From: Prevotella sp. tc2-28 | GTDB taxonomy: Bacteria > Bacteroidota > Bacteroidia > Bacteroidales > Bacteroidaceae | Assembly (NCBI RefSeq): GCF_900107705.1 | Contig: NZ_FNRE01000005.1 | Span: 1-64,000, forward strand | Direction of reading: 5' to 3' | Length of the DNA stretch: 64,000 nucleotides | In this document: positions 34,090 to 43,197 of the stretch, piece by piece | Position numbering within the stretch: position 1 is the stretch's first letter | Layout: every line of letters begins with the position of its first letter | The notes under the pieces: generated by a model | The model's database searches: none | What the model saw: the letters and a program-made list of their open reading frames with translations, nothing else | What the model was told of the DNA's origin: nothing | Translations under genes and position numbers: made by a program

Positions 34090-34992
34090 TTAGTTATCTT
34101 TTCTTCCAAAAATGGAGAAGTGCACATACCTTTTGGGGTGTTCTTTCAAATCTATCAGCAGGGAGTCGGCAGAAGCCGCTGTGGAACTCAGGTTATGATA
34201 AAGCGTAGCATCACGCATCAGCAGTCCCAGTGTACCTTCGTTGCTGTTCAACCTCTGCGTCATCTGCTCCACATTGGCCAGGGTCTTATTCACCTTTTCA
34301 GTCATTTCTGCAATATCAATGGCAGCCAGGTTACCTGTCAACTGCTGGGTGTTGTCCAATACACCGTTTGTTTTCTGCATCATGGCAGGCATTTCCCTGT
34401 TCAGTGAAGCCGACAGGGTTTTCAGTTCCGCACTGGTTGCATTAAGATTGCCAGTCATCCCCTCCACGTTGTGCAAAGTGTTACGCAAGGCGGGATCAGC
34501 CAACAATGTGTTCAGACTAGCCATGATTGAATCGAGCTTAGGCAGCATGCGTTCTATGGCAGGCACCATGTCGCCCACCTTGTTCATCAGTCCCTGTTCC
34601 GTCATTCCGCTGATGGTGTCGCCCTTACTCAACATATGGATGGGGTCGTCAGACAACACTAAATTGATCTTGATGTTACCTAACAGGTCACTGGCCAGTT
34701 CAGCATGAGAGCCTTGCGGCACCCGCATGTTGTTGTCCAGTCCCAGTTCAGCGATAATCTTACCCTGAGGGTTATAGTCATAGCTAAGCGATTTGACGAC
34801 GCCAACGCGATAGCCATTGGCGTATACCGGTGACGAGGAAGACAATCCGCTAACATCGTCGAAAGCGACATAGTACGACGAATCGCTGGAAAAGACATTC
34901 AGTCCTTTCAGGAACTGCAGTCCGTAAAACAATACGACGATGCCCACCAGGGCTATCAATGCTATTTTTACCTCCTTCGTAAAGAATTTCAT
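34090..34992 (-). CDS. mlaD: MlaD/MCE-family lipid-transport protein
   Basis: The 300-residue protein has one N-terminal membrane helix (VKIALIALVGIVVLFYGLQF) and an MCE domain (YYVAFDDVSGLSSSSPVYAN, then VGVVKSLSYD), followed by a long helical segment rich in heptads (residues about 150-270). MCE proteins form hexameric rings that shuttle phospholipid between membranes; the anchor places it at the inner membrane, facing the periplasm. The partner permease and ATPase genes are not in the window. It follows the amidase gene by 9 nt at the end of the nrdJ-folB-amidase-mlaD run. Confidence 0.85.
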   Translation of the reverse strand: MKFFTKEVKIALIALVGIVVLFYGLQFLKGLNVFSSDSSYYVAFDDVSGLSSSSPVYANGYRVGVVKSLSYDYNPQGKIIAELGLDNNMRVPQGSHAELASDLLGNIKINLVLSDDPIHMLSKGDTISGMTEQGLMNKVGDMVPAIERMLPKLDSIMASLNTLLADPALRNTLHNVEGMTGNLNATSAELKTLSASLNREMPAMMQKTNGVLDNTQQLTGNLAAIDIAEMTEKVNKTLANVEQMTQRLNSNEGTLGLLMRDATLYHNLSSTAASADSLLIDLKEHPKRYVHFSIFGRKDN

Positions 34993-35001
34993 ATCTTGAC
35001 T

Positions 35002-36300
35002 CTATTTATGGTTATTCCTATTCTTGAACTCTCTAATGGCTTCCTGTATATTCATCTTCTGCCCATTCTTGAAAGCGATGACAAAAGCCTCCGGGAACTG
35101 CTCCGATAGCGATTTGCGCAGTTGGTTAATCTCGTTATAGTTCTCTGATGCGCCCACCGTGTACTTAAAGAGTCCGCCTTCCTCGTAGTAATCTGCCTCC
35201 TGATGGCCTTTCAGACGACGGTCTGTGGCCTTCAGGCGCATACCGCTCGTCAGAATCTGCAACTTAAAGACAGGAGCCTCCGCACGAGGAGAGGTCTGTG
35301 GCGCGCTGACGGGCTGGGCTGCTGGGGTTTGCTGAGCCTCGGGAACAGGCTGCGAGACGGGGGTAGACGGTGCCTCAGGAGCAGGCTGTTCTACAGTTTC
35401 GGGTTGCTTGACCGGTTCGGGTTGTTTTACCGGTTCAGGTCGTTTGGCGGGTTCGGTTTGCTTGACCGTCTCGGGCACAACCGTCGGGATGGTGATATCC
35501 TGACGAGGTTCAGCCTTGTAGGGGACACTAATGTTCTTGTCATACTGGGCACGATAGTCCATAAATGCCTGATAGATTCCGCGACCTAACTGGTCGACGC
35601 CAGCAGTGGAATGCAAAAAACGCTCCTCATCGGGTGTTGAGATAAAGCCAAGCTCAATCAGACAGCTGGGCATCGATGTTTCGCGGAGCACCAGGAACCC
35701 CGCCTGCTTCACCCCTTTATTCTGACGACCGGCAGCGGCACACGTACGACGCTGGACATATTTGGCCAGGTCCACACTCTGCGCCATATTGCGGTCTTGC
35801 ATGAATTCAAACATGATGTAGCTCTCAGAGGAGCGCGGGTCGAAGCCTTGATAGCGTTGCTTATAGTCGGTCTCTATCAGGATGACCGAGTTCTCGCGCT
35901 TGGCCACATCCAGGTTGTCAGCAGCACGATGCATACCCAGCGTGTAGGTCTCCAGACCTCTGGAGATGCGTCCCTTGGGCAACGCATTGGTATGGATGGA
36001 GATGAAAAGGTCGGCCTTGTTGCGGTTGGCAATATCTGCACGGGTATGCAAGGGCACGAACACATCCGTCTTGCGGGTATAGATGACGCGCACATCGGGA
36101 CAGTTGCGCTCCACCAGTCTGCCAAAGGCAAGTGCCACATTCAGGTTGATGTGCTTCTCTTTGGTGATTGTGCCGATTGCTCCTGCGTCCGTGCCGCCGT
36201 GCCCGGCATCAATAACCAGTGTGAATTTCTTGTTTGCAGCCGATGCTACAGCCACAAACAAACACGTTATCCATATCAGCGCTACTAACCTATTCTTCAT
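35002..36300 (-). CDS. N-acetylmuramoyl-L-alanine amidase (Amidase_3) with SPOR-like C-terminus
   Basis: This zinc amidase cuts the bond between muramic acid and the stem peptide. The 432-residue protein has a signal peptide, the Amidase_3 domain (LVIDAGHGGTDAGAIG near 29; SIHTNALPKGRISRGLETYT; CLIELGFISTPDEE), a Pro/Gln-rich linker of repeated PEPVKQ-like units (about residues 283-345), and a C-terminal domain (FKLQILTSGMRLKATDRRL) that resembles SPOR-type peptidoglycan-binding modules. It should act in the periplasm during cell separation. It lies 9 nt upstream of mlaD and 42 nt after folB. Confidence 0.9.
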   Translation of the reverse strand: MKNRLVALIWITCLFVAVASAANKKFTLVIDAGHGGTDAGAIGTITKEKHINLNVALAFGRLVERNCPDVRVIYTRKTDVFVPLHTRADIANRNKADLFISIHTNALPKGRISRGLETYTLGMHRAADNLDVAKRENSVILIETDYKQRYQGFDPRSSESYIMFEFMQDRNMAQSVDLAKYVQRRTCAAAGRQNKGVKQAGFLVLRETSMPSCLIELGFISTPDEERFLHSTAGVDQLGRGIYQAFMDYRAQYDKNISVPYKAEPRQDITIPTVVPETVKQTEPAKRPEPVKQPEPVKQPETVEQPAPEAPSTPVSQPVPEAQQTPAAQPVSAPQTSPRAEAPVFKLQILTSGMRLKATDRRLKGHQEADYYEEGGLFKYTVGASENYNEINQLRKSLSEQFPEAFVIAFKNGQKMNIQEAIREFKNRNNHK

Positions 36301-36342
36301 TGTGGGTGCAAAAATAATGATTTTCCCTCAGAAACACAGCAC

Positions 36343-36726
36343 TTATACCTTAGTTTTATCATTTATTAAGTGTAACTCCACACTGGCTCCTGCACAATCC
36401 GCCCCCATCGGGGGATTCAGTTTCGTCAGTGTCACGTCGACGCCAGTCACTTGCGGGAAAGTGTCCATCACAGCCTTCCCGATACGTCCGGCAACGTGTT
36501 CCAGCAGTTGCGAGGGTATCTCCATCTGCTGTTTCACGACCTCGTAGAGTGTGGCATAGTTCAGCGTATCGGCAACGTCATCGCTCTCCGCGGGAAGGCT
36601 CAGATCCACCCCCACGCGTAAGGACACGGTGAAGTCTGCTCCCACCTTCCTCTCCTGGGGCATCACCCCATGAAAGGCATGGAAGCGGACTTCCCGCAGT
36701 ATGATATAAGACTGGCTTATCCGCAT
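36343..36726 (-). CDS. folB: Dihydroneopterin aldolase
   Basis: FolB cleaves dihydroneopterin in folate synthesis. The 127-residue protein shows the family motifs LREVRFHAFHGVMPQER, DTLNYATLYEVV and the C-terminal VTLTKLNPPMG. Length is typical. Its start overlaps the end of the nrdJ gene by 10 nt (36717-36726), suggesting translational coupling of folate and deoxynucleotide synthesis, a sensible pairing because both support DNA precursors. Confidence 0.92.
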   Translation of the reverse strand: MRISQSYIILREVRFHAFHGVMPQERKVGADFTVSLRVGVDLSLPAESDDVADTLNYATLYEVVKQQMEIPSQLLEHVAGRIGKAVMDTFPQVTGVDVTLTKLNPPMGADCAGASVELHLINDKTKV

Positions 36727-39302
36727 CGTGACGATCCGCAGTTCTTACAAATCAGACAACCTTCCTGGTACACCAGACTTTCCGATCCGCAGTTAGGACA
36801 CTTCTGTCCCTTGGCCTCGGTACCATCCACGATATATTTCTTCAAGGCACGCTCCACGCCGACCTTCCAGGTGTTAATGCTCTCAGATTTCAGCTGAAGA
36901 CTGGAAACCAGTTTGATGACATGGTCGATAGGCATACGGTAGCGAAGCACGCCGCTAATCAGCTTGGCATAGTTCCAGTACTCCGGATTGAATTTCTCGC
37001 TCAGTCCTTCGACGGTGGTCTTATAGCCACGCTTGTTCTCAAACTGGAAGTCATATCGCTTCGTGCCGTCCTCGTTTATCTGCTTGATAATCTTTCCCTT
37101 CGTCACCGTCTTGGGCAACACGATACCTTCCTCGTCGTCCTGCAGACCGGTGAAGATTTCATAGGGATAGCCGTCCAACAGACCTACGAAGGCTACCCAT
37201 TTATCCTTGTTGTTCTGGAAACGGACCACGTCGCACTCCAGTTCCTTCGGGCGAATCTCCGTCACCTCCGGATGCTTGCAGGGGGCATCCACCTTCTGCT
37301 CCATGTTATTGTCCTTCGTGGTGTCCTCTTCCTTGTCTTTCTTGTCTTTCTTCTCCACGCTGACCATCACCCCCGCACGACTTCCGTCACGATAGATGGT
37401 ACAGCCCTTGCATCCTGAGCGCCATGCCTCCACATAAAGGCGGTTGACCAGTGCTTCGTCCACATCGTTGGGCAAGTTGACGGTGACGCTGATGGAGTGG
37501 TCTACCCATTTCTGGATAGCACCCTGCATGCGCACCTTCATCAGCCAGTCTACGTCATTGGCAGTTGCCTTGTTGTAGGGCGACTGGCTCACCAGTTCGT
37601 CAATCTCTTCCTGGGTGTATCGCTTCGTGGTGTCCATACCGTTGGCCTTCATCCACTCCATGAACTTCGGATGATATACGATATACTCTTCGAAGGAGTC
37701 GCCTACCTCGTCGACGAAGTCAACATGCACGTCGGTATCGTTGGGATTGACCTTGCGACGGCGCTTGTAGACGGGCAGGAAGACGGGTTCGATACCACTC
37801 GTGGTCTGCGTCATCAGACTCGTCGTACCCGTGGGGGCTATCGTCAGACAGGCAATGTTGCGTCGACCGTATTTCACCATGTCGGCATACAAGGTCTCGT
37901 CGGCCTGTTTGATGCGCTGGATGAACGGGTTGTTCTCCTCGCGCTGGGCATCGTAAACGGCAAAGGCACCGCGCTCACGCGCCATCTCCACGCTGGAGCG
38001 GTAGGCATTCAGCGCCAGTGTCTTGTGCACCTCCACGCTGAAGTCGGTAGCCTCCTGCGTGCCATAGCGCAGTCCCATGGCGGCAATCATGTCACCCTCG
38101 GCAGTGATGCCTACACCCGTGCGGCGTCCCATGCCACTCTTTTTCTTGATCTTTTCCCAGAGGTGCATCTCGGCACCCTTGACCTCCATCGACTGCGGGT
38201 CGCTTTCTATCTTCTGCATGATCAGGTCTATCTTCTCCAGTTCCAGGTCGACGATGTCGTCCATCAGTCGCTGGGCCTTCTGCACATGCTTCTTGAACAG
38301 CTCGTAGTCGAAATAGGCGTCCTTCTGGAAGGCGTTCTTCACATAGGAATAGAGGTTGATGCTCAGCAGTCGGCAGGAGTCGTAGGGACAGAGGGGAATC
38401 TCACCGCAAGGATTGGTGCTGACGGTGCGGAATCCCAGGTCGGCATAGCAGTCAGGAATACTCTCGCGAAGGATGGTGTCCCAGAACAGCACGCCAGGCT
38501 CGGCACTTTTCCAGGCGTTGTGCACGATTTTCTCCCAGAGAGCCTTGGCGGAGATTTCCTTCTTCACCTGAGGATGGTCGCCCACAATGGGGAATTGCTG
38601 CACATAGGTCTTGTCCTCCGTAGCACAGCGCATGAACTCGTCGTCTATCTTCACGCTGACATTGGCACCGGTCACCTTGCCCTCCGTCATCTTGGCGTCG
38701 ATAAACGCCTCAGCTTCGGGATGCTTAATGCTCACGCTGAGCATGAGCGCACCGCGTCGGCCGTCCTGTGCCACCTCGCGCGTACTATTACTATATCGCT
38801 CCATGAAGGGCACAAGTCCCGTAGAGGTCAGTGCCGAGTTGTTCACCGGCTGTCCCTTCGGACGGATATGGCTCAGGTCGTGCCCCACTCCACCGCGACG
38901 CTTCATCAGCTGCACCTGCTCCTCGTCTATGCGCAGCACGGCGCCGTAGCTGTCGGCATCGCCGTCCAGTCCGATGACGAAGCAATTGGAGAGCGATGCT
39001 ATCTGGAAATTGTTGCCGATGCCCGTCATCGGACTGCCTGCAGGCACGATATAGCGGAAGTGATCCAGCAGGTCGAAAATCTCCTGTGCCGTCATCGGAT
39101 TCTTGTATTTCTGTTCTATCCGGGCTATCTCGTTGGCGATGCGCCAGTGCATCTGTTCGGGCGACTTCTCGTAGATATTGCCATAGGAGTCTTTCATGGC
39201 ATATTTGTTCACCCACACACGGGCAGCCAGTTCGTCACCCTTAAAATAAGCCAAAGAGGCCTCGAAAGCCTCATCATACGTGTATTTTTGTTTTGTTTCC
39301 AT
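36717..39302 (-). CDS. nrdJ: Adenosylcobalamin-dependent (class II) ribonucleotide reductase
   Basis: NrdJ reduces ribonucleotides to deoxyribonucleotides using B12 radical chemistry and needs no oxygen. The 861-residue protein has the N-terminal segment of the large subunit, active-site region STNPCGEIPLCPYDSCRLLS, radical-barrel motifs (CLTIAPTGTTSLMTQTTSGI) and a C-terminal zinc ribbon (CPNCGSESLVYQEGCLICKN, CGSSRCG) that may hold the redox cysteines. There is a Lys/Asp-rich linker near residue 650 (EKKDKKDKEEDTTKDNN). It heads the leftward run with folB, the amidase and mlaD. A minus-strand TACCTTTG at 39336-39329 is a likely -7 element. The anaerobic NrdDG pair lies 16 kb away. Confidence 0.95.
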   Translation of the reverse strand: METKQKYTYDEAFEASLAYFKGDELAARVWVNKYAMKDSYGNIYEKSPEQMHWRIANEIARIEQKYKNPMTAQEIFDLLDHFRYIVPAGSPMTGIGNNFQIASLSNCFVIGLDGDADSYGAVLRIDEEQVQLMKRRGGVGHDLSHIRPKGQPVNNSALTSTGLVPFMERYSNSTREVAQDGRRGALMLSVSIKHPEAEAFIDAKMTEGKVTGANVSVKIDDEFMRCATEDKTYVQQFPIVGDHPQVKKEISAKALWEKIVHNAWKSAEPGVLFWDTILRESIPDCYADLGFRTVSTNPCGEIPLCPYDSCRLLSINLYSYVKNAFQKDAYFDYELFKKHVQKAQRLMDDIVDLELEKIDLIMQKIESDPQSMEVKGAEMHLWEKIKKKSGMGRRTGVGITAEGDMIAAMGLRYGTQEATDFSVEVHKTLALNAYRSSVEMARERGAFAVYDAQREENNPFIQRIKQADETLYADMVKYGRRNIACLTIAPTGTTSLMTQTTSGIEPVFLPVYKRRRKVNPNDTDVHVDFVDEVGDSFEEYIVYHPKFMEWMKANGMDTTKRYTQEEIDELVSQSPYNKATANDVDWLMKVRMQGAIQKWVDHSISVTVNLPNDVDEALVNRLYVEAWRSGCKGCTIYRDGSRAGVMVSVEKKDKKDKEEDTTKDNNMEQKVDAPCKHPEVTEIRPKELECDVVRFQNNKDKWVAFVGLLDGYPYEIFTGLQDDEEGIVLPKTVTKGKIIKQINEDGTKRYDFQFENKRGYKTTVEGLSEKFNPEYWNYAKLISGVLRYRMPIDHVIKLVSSLQLKSESINTWKVGVERALKKYIVDGTEAKGQKCPNCGSESLVYQEGCLICKNCGSSRCG

Positions 39303-39328
39303 ATTTCAGTTAGTACCTTTAATGTGTG

Positions 39329-39336
39329 CAAAGGTA
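39329..39336 (-). promoter_or_regulatory. Promoter -7 element for nrdJ
   Basis: The minus strand reads TACCTTTG, matching TAnnTTTG, 27 nt before the nrdJ ATG. A GTTG sits near the -33 position (39362-39359). Confidence 0.55.
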
Positions 39337-39432
39337 CAAAGAAGATTTCTATTTCGGGCAACTTTCACGCACATTTTTACGGAAAAGAATGATGACACCT
39401 GCCCGTCTTCATCGTTTATAATTAAAAATGGA

Positions 39433-40371
39433 ATGATGAAAGACAACAAAGCATTGATAGCCCATCTGAGCATGTTCGGAGCCTGTGCCGGATGGGGACT
39501 GATGGCTCCTGTGGGCAAGGATGCCATGACGCACGGCTTCGACGGCATCACCATGGTCACCTTCCGCGTGGTGGGAGCCTGTCTGCTGTTCTGGCTGGCC
39601 TCTCTGTTTGCGCCCAAGGAGCACGTTCCGCTGCGCGACAAGCTGATGTTCATCGGTGCCGGACTCTTCGGACTGGTGTGCAACCAGTGTTGCTACACCA
39701 TCGGACTGAGCATCACGTCGCCCATCAATGCGAGCATCGTCACCACGTCTATGCCCATCTTCGCCATGTTGCTGGCAGCCATCATCCTGAAGGAGCCCAT
39801 CACGGGGAAGAAGGCGACGGGCGTGCTGATGGGTTGCAGCGGAGCGCTCATCCTCATCCTGACCTCTGCCGCTCACGCCAGCGACAAGGTGGGCGACATC
39901 CGGGGCGACCTCTTCTGCCTCTTTGCCCAGTTCTCCTTCGCGCTGTACCTGTCGCTGTTCAATCCGCTCATCCGTCGGTACAACGTGTTCACCATCAACA
40001 AGTACATGTTCTCGTGGGCAACGCTGATGCTGCTGCCGTTCACGTTCGGCCATGTGTCGGAGGTGCTGGCCGAGCCCATACCTGCCAAGACGTGGTGGGA
40101 GGTGGCCTACGTCGTGTGCATCGGAACATTCTTCGGCTATATCCTGACCATGATAGGACAGCGCACGCTGCGCCCGACCGTCGTCTCGGTCTACAACTAC
40201 GTGCAGCCCATTGTTTCCGTGGCTGCCTCGCTGCTGATGGGCATCGGCATCCTGAAGCCCACGCATGCACTGGCGGTCGTCCTGGTGTTCAGCGGTGTGT
40301 GGCTGGTCACGAAGTCGAAGTCGCGTCGCGACATCGAGATGGCGCGAAAGAAAAGCGAGGAAGCTCAATAG
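39433..40371 (+). CDS. EamA/DMT-family transporter
   Basis: The 312-residue protein has ten predicted membrane segments and two EamA repeats (SMFGACAGWGLMAPVGKDAM at the start; FCLFAQFSFALYLSLFNPLI in the second half; TVVSVYNYVQPIVSVAASLL near the end). Such DMT proteins export amino acids or other metabolites; the substrate is unknown. Of two adjacent ATGs (39433 and 39436) either could serve; the upstream frame extension to 39280 overlaps the nrdJ start on the other strand and is unlikely. It converges with the FKBP lipoprotein gene over a strong hairpin. Confidence 0.85.
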   Translation: MMKDNKALIAHLSMFGACAGWGLMAPVGKDAMTHGFDGITMVTFRVVGACLLFWLASLFAPKEHVPLRDKLMFIGAGLFGLVCNQCCYTIGLSITSPINASIVTTSMPIFAMLLAAIILKEPITGKKATGVLMGCSGALILILTSAAHASDKVGDIRGDLFCLFAQFSFALYLSLFNPLIRRYNVFTINKYMFSWATLMLLPFTFGHVSEVLAEPIPAKTWWEVAYVVCIGTFFGYILTMIGQRTLRPTVVSVYNYVQPIVSVAASLLMGIGILKPTHALAVVLVFSGVWLVTKSKSRRDIEMARKKSEEAQ

Positions 40372-40384
40372 CCTCCTCGCTTTT
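40351..40384. terminator. Bidirectional terminator between the EamA and FKBP genes
   Basis: AAAAGCGAGGA (40351-40361) pairs perfectly with TCCTCGCTTTT (40374-40384). The left arm lies in the last codons of the EamA gene. Confidence 0.85.
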
Positions 40385-40391
40385 ATCTTGA

Positions 40392-41000
40392 TCAGTATTC
40401 CTTCTTACTCCAGTAGTCTGCCAGCCACATCTCGAATGTGAGCATGCTGTAGGCCGGTATGTTACTCGTGGCGCTGCTGCCGTAAGCCAACTGGTAGGGG
40501 ATGTAGGCTATGACATGGTCACCGACGTCCATGTGCTGAAGTACGGTGGAGAAGCCTTCGATGAAGCTGCCTACGCGTCCCTGGTAGGGGGTGCTGACCA
40601 CAGGGTCGTACTTTCCGTAGAACGAGCTGTCGAAGATCAGTCCCTGCGCATATCGGGTGGATGGCTGCAGTCTGCCCGAATAGTGCACCTCGACGGTGTC
40701 GGTATAGAGCGGACATCCCGAACCGGTTCCCTCTTCCAGCACGCGCACCACCACATAGTCGGTGGGCAGGAACTCCTTTTCCGAGACATCCGGGCGCAGG
40801 CAACCCTTGTACAGCTTCCAGTCGCGCTCGCCGGCGGCTATCGACGCCTTGGCCTCGTTATACACTTTCAGGAAGGCCTGTTCGTTGGTGTACTGCCAGT
40901 TAGGATATTCCTCAACCTTGTCGTCAGACTCCTGGCAGGAGGCCATGAAGCCTAACAGCAGCAGCGGATAAAAGAACAACAGAATCCTTTTCATCATCAC
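40392..41000 (-). CDS. FKBP-type peptidyl-prolyl isomerase lipoprotein
   Basis: The 202-residue protein has a lipoprotein signal (LLFFYPLLLLGFMASCQE, lipobox Cys22). From about residue 80 it contains an FKBP domain (DTVEVHYSGRLQPSTRYAQG; SFIEGFSTVLQHMDVGDHVI; PYQLAYGSSATSNIPAYSM). It should help fold envelope or secreted proteins, anchored on a membrane facing the periplasm. The N-terminal extension matches the DUF4827-like group of Bacteroidales. The gene starts 3 nt after the glyS stop and is likely co-transcribed with it. Confidence 0.88.
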   Translation of the reverse strand: MMMKRILLFFYPLLLLGFMASCQESDDKVEEYPNWQYTNEQAFLKVYNEAKASIAAGERDWKLYKGCLRPDVSEKEFLPTDYVVVRVLEEGTGSGCPLYTDTVEVHYSGRLQPSTRYAQGLIFDSSFYGKYDPVVSTPYQGRVGSFIEGFSTVLQHMDVGDHVIAYIPYQLAYGSSATSNIPAYSMLTFEMWLADYWSKKEY

Positions 41001-41003
41001 GTA

Positions 41004-42545
41004 TTATTGCAGTTTCTTTAACAGGCTGACGATGCTCACCTTGTCTTCGATGATAGCGGCCAGGTCGCCGATGTTCACGCGCTCCTGCTCCATGGTGTCG
41101 CGGAAGCGGAGTGTCACCTTGCCGTCTTGCAGTGAGTCGTGGTCGACGGTGACGCAATACGGTGTACCGATGGCGTCCTGACGGCGGTAGCGCTTGCCGA
41201 TGGAGTCTTTCTCGTCATACTGGCAGTTGAAGTGGAACTTCAGGTCGTTGATGATTTCGCGCGCCTTTTCGGGCAGTCCGTCCTTCTTCACCAGCGGCAT
41301 GACGGCGAGCTTGACGGGAGCCAGTGCTGCTGGCAGTCGGAGCACGACGCGTGTCTCGCCGTTCTCCAGTTTCTCCTCGCAGTAGGAGTGACACATGATG
41401 GAGAGGAACATACGGTCTACGCCGATAGAGGTCTCGATGACGAACGGCGTGTAGCTCTCGTTGGTCTGCGGGTCGAAGTATTTGATGCTCTTGCCTGAGT
41501 ATTTCTCATGCTGCGACAGGTCGAAGTTGGTGCGCGAGTGGATGCCCTCCACCTCCTTGAATCCGAACGGCATCTTGAACTCGATGTCGGTGGCGGCGTT
41601 GGCATAGTGGGCCAGCTTGTCGTGGTCGTGGAAACGGTAGTTCTCGGCGCCGAAGCCCAGTGCCTGGTGCCATGCCATACGCGTCTGCTTCCACTTGGGG
41701 AACCACTCCAGCTCGGTGCCGGGCTGTACGAAGAACTGCATCTCCATCTGTTCGAACTCGCGCATGCGGAAGATGAACTGTCGGGCTACGATCTCGTTGC
41801 GGAAGGCCTTGCCAATCTGGGCGATGCCGAAGGGTATCTTCATGCGGCCCGTCTTCTGCACGTTCAGGTAGTTGACGAAGATGCCCTGTGCAGTCTCAGG
41901 GCGCAGGTATACTTTCATCGAGCCGTCGGCGGAGGCGCCCATCTCGGTGGAGAACATCAGGTTGAACTGGCGCACGTCGGTCCAGTTGCGGGTGCCGCTG
42001 ATGGGGCATACGATTTCCTCGTCCAGGATGATCTGCTTCAGCTCGTCCAGGTCGGGGCCCTGCATGGCGGCGGCGTAGCGGGCGTGCAGCGCGTCGCGCT
42101 TCTCCTTGGTTTCCTTCACGCGCTCGCTAGTTTCCATGTACTTGGCCTCGTCGAAGCTATCGCCGAAGCGCTTGCGGGCCTTCTCGACCTCCTTCTGAAT
42201 CTTCTCGTCGTACTTGGCTATCTGGTCTTCGATGAGCACATCGGCGCGATAGCGCTTCTTCGAGTCGCGGTTGTCGATGAGCGGGTCGTTGAAGGCATCC
42301 ACGTGTCCGCTGGCCTTCCAGATAGTGGGGTGCATAAAGATGGCTGAGTCGATGCCCACGATGTTCTCGTGCAGCAGTACCATTGATTTCCACCAATATT
42401 CCTTGATATTGTTTTTCAACTCCACGCCGTTCTGACCGTAGTCATAGACGGCTCCTAATCCATCGTAGATGTCACTGGAGGGGAACACGAAACCATACTC
42501 CTTGCAGTGACTTACAATCTTTTTAAATACGTCTTCTTGTGCCAT
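41004..42545 (-). CDS. glyS: Glycyl-tRNA synthetase (homodimeric, class II)
   Basis: This 513-residue enzyme charges tRNA-Gly. Class II motifs are visible: YWWKSMVLLHENIVGID and PTIWKASGHVDAFNDPL in the N-terminal part, LRPETAQGIFVNYLNVQ (motif 2 region), and FVIETSIGVDRMFLSIMC with the anticodon-binding domain following (LAPVKLAVMPLVKKDGL). It is the single-chain alpha2 type, as usual in Bacteroidetes. A consensus promoter lies at 42576-42607. The FKBP lipoprotein gene follows after 3 nt. Confidence 0.95.
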   Translation of the reverse strand: MAQEDVFKKIVSHCKEYGFVFPSSDIYDGLGAVYDYGQNGVELKNNIKEYWWKSMVLLHENIVGIDSAIFMHPTIWKASGHVDAFNDPLIDNRDSKKRYRADVLIEDQIAKYDEKIQKEVEKARKRFGDSFDEAKYMETSERVKETKEKRDALHARYAAAMQGPDLDELKQIILDEEIVCPISGTRNWTDVRQFNLMFSTEMGASADGSMKVYLRPETAQGIFVNYLNVQKTGRMKIPFGIAQIGKAFRNEIVARQFIFRMREFEQMEMQFFVQPGTELEWFPKWKQTRMAWHQALGFGAENYRFHDHDKLAHYANAATDIEFKMPFGFKEVEGIHSRTNFDLSQHEKYSGKSIKYFDPQTNESYTPFVIETSIGVDRMFLSIMCHSYCEEKLENGETRVVLRLPAALAPVKLAVMPLVKKDGLPEKAREIINDLKFHFNCQYDEKDSIGKRYRRQDAIGTPYCVTVDHDSLQDGKVTLRFRDTMEQERVNIGDLAAIIEDKVSIVSLLKKLQ

Positions 42546-42575
42546 AAAAATACTATAATTTCGAAATTATGGGTG

Positions 42576-42607
42576 CAAAGGTAGTGCAATTTGGGCGGAT
42601 TACCAAA
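42576..42607 (-). promoter_or_regulatory. glyS promoter
   Basis: On the minus strand TTTG (42607-42604), 20 bp, then TACCTTTG (42583-42576): an exact consensus match. Confidence 0.8.
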
Positions 42608-42611
42608 GGAA

Positions 42612-42650
42612 AACAAAAAAAAATCCCTCCGCGCTTCACAGCGGGGAGGG
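42612..42650 (-). terminator. Terminator of the HU-like remnant
   Basis: CCCTCC-g-CGC (42625-42634) pairs with GCG-g-GGAGGG (42641-42650), and a long T run follows on the minus strand (plus-strand A run 42612-42623). It separates the remnant from the glyS promoter. Confidence 0.8.
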
Positions 42651-42691
42651 TGCAAAGAATCTAAAATATCCATGAATATGGTAAAAACCTA

Positions 42692-42904
42692 TCATCCTTC
42701 ATCGACACCATCGATGATGGTGCCGGAATCGCCGGGGGTATCGCCGGGGGTGCCGCCGGAATTGCCGGAATCGCCGGAATCACCGGGATTGCCGGAATTA
42801 TCGTTAGCGCTAGTTCCCGTTGAACTGCCCGGTTTCTTTCCGCTGTTGATGTAGTATTGCCGTGCGTAGGCTTCGATGGCGTCGAGCTGTGAGATAACTT
42901 GTGT
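42692..42904 (-). pseudogene. C-terminal remnant of an HU-like (or related) gene
   Basis: The minus-strand frame is open for 70 codons between TGA at 42907-42905 and TGA at 42694-42692, with no start codon that makes a sensible protein. It reads QLDAIEAYARQYYINSGKKP, then a low-complexity Gly/Asp/Ser/Pro tail, and ends GTIIDGVDEG. The intact HU-like protein at 6839-7468 also has a low-complexity tail and ends GSIVDGVDEG, so this is probably the surviving end of a relative; another gene with the same kind of tail is possible. It has its own terminator. Confidence 0.5.
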
Positions 42905-42953
42905 TCAAACTCATAATACTATAGTTTTATATCGGTTTTAGAATGAGAAAAGT

Positions 42954-43071
42954 CAATCTGAGGGGGTGTCCCGAGGGTTGTGACATACCCCCATTTCAAT
43001 CTGAGGGGGTGTCCCGAGGGTTGTAACATACCCCCATTTCAATCTGAGGGGGTGTCCCGAGGGTTGTAACA
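42954..43071. repeat. 43-bp tandem repeat, about 2.75 copies
   Basis: Copies start at 42954, 42997 and 43040 with CAATCTGAGGGGGTGTCCCG and differ by a single base where they overlap. Each full unit contains GGGGGT and ACCCCC arms able to form a hairpin. No spacers, so it is not a CRISPR. Confidence 0.9.
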
Positions 43072-43164
43072 GTGCCACATTTTCAAAATCCACCCTCGCA
43101 CAGGGGATTTTACGCCCCTTGTGAGCCCGTTGCACCCCTGCAACCGAACGCAAATATACAAAAT

Positions 43165-43197
43165 AATCCCACACGGTGGTGCTCACCGCGTGGGATT
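43165..43197. repeat. Strong hairpin, terminator-like
   Basis: AATCCCAC/GTGGGATT and CGGTG/CACCG pair with one mismatch pair around a 5-nt loop (43165-43197). It could end a transcript in either direction; no intact gene is next to it. Confidence 0.7.

Noticed and set aside
37497..39392. A 631-codon open frame on the plus strand
   Set aside because: It lies antisense to nrdJ, which has clear catalytic motifs, and shows no recognisable domain or start context.
41508..42347. Plus-strand frame of 279 codons
   Set aside because: Antisense to glyS, no start signals or domains.
42954..43071. Possible small CRISPR array
   Set aside because: The 43-bp units are directly adjacent with no unique spacers, and no cas genes are nearby.
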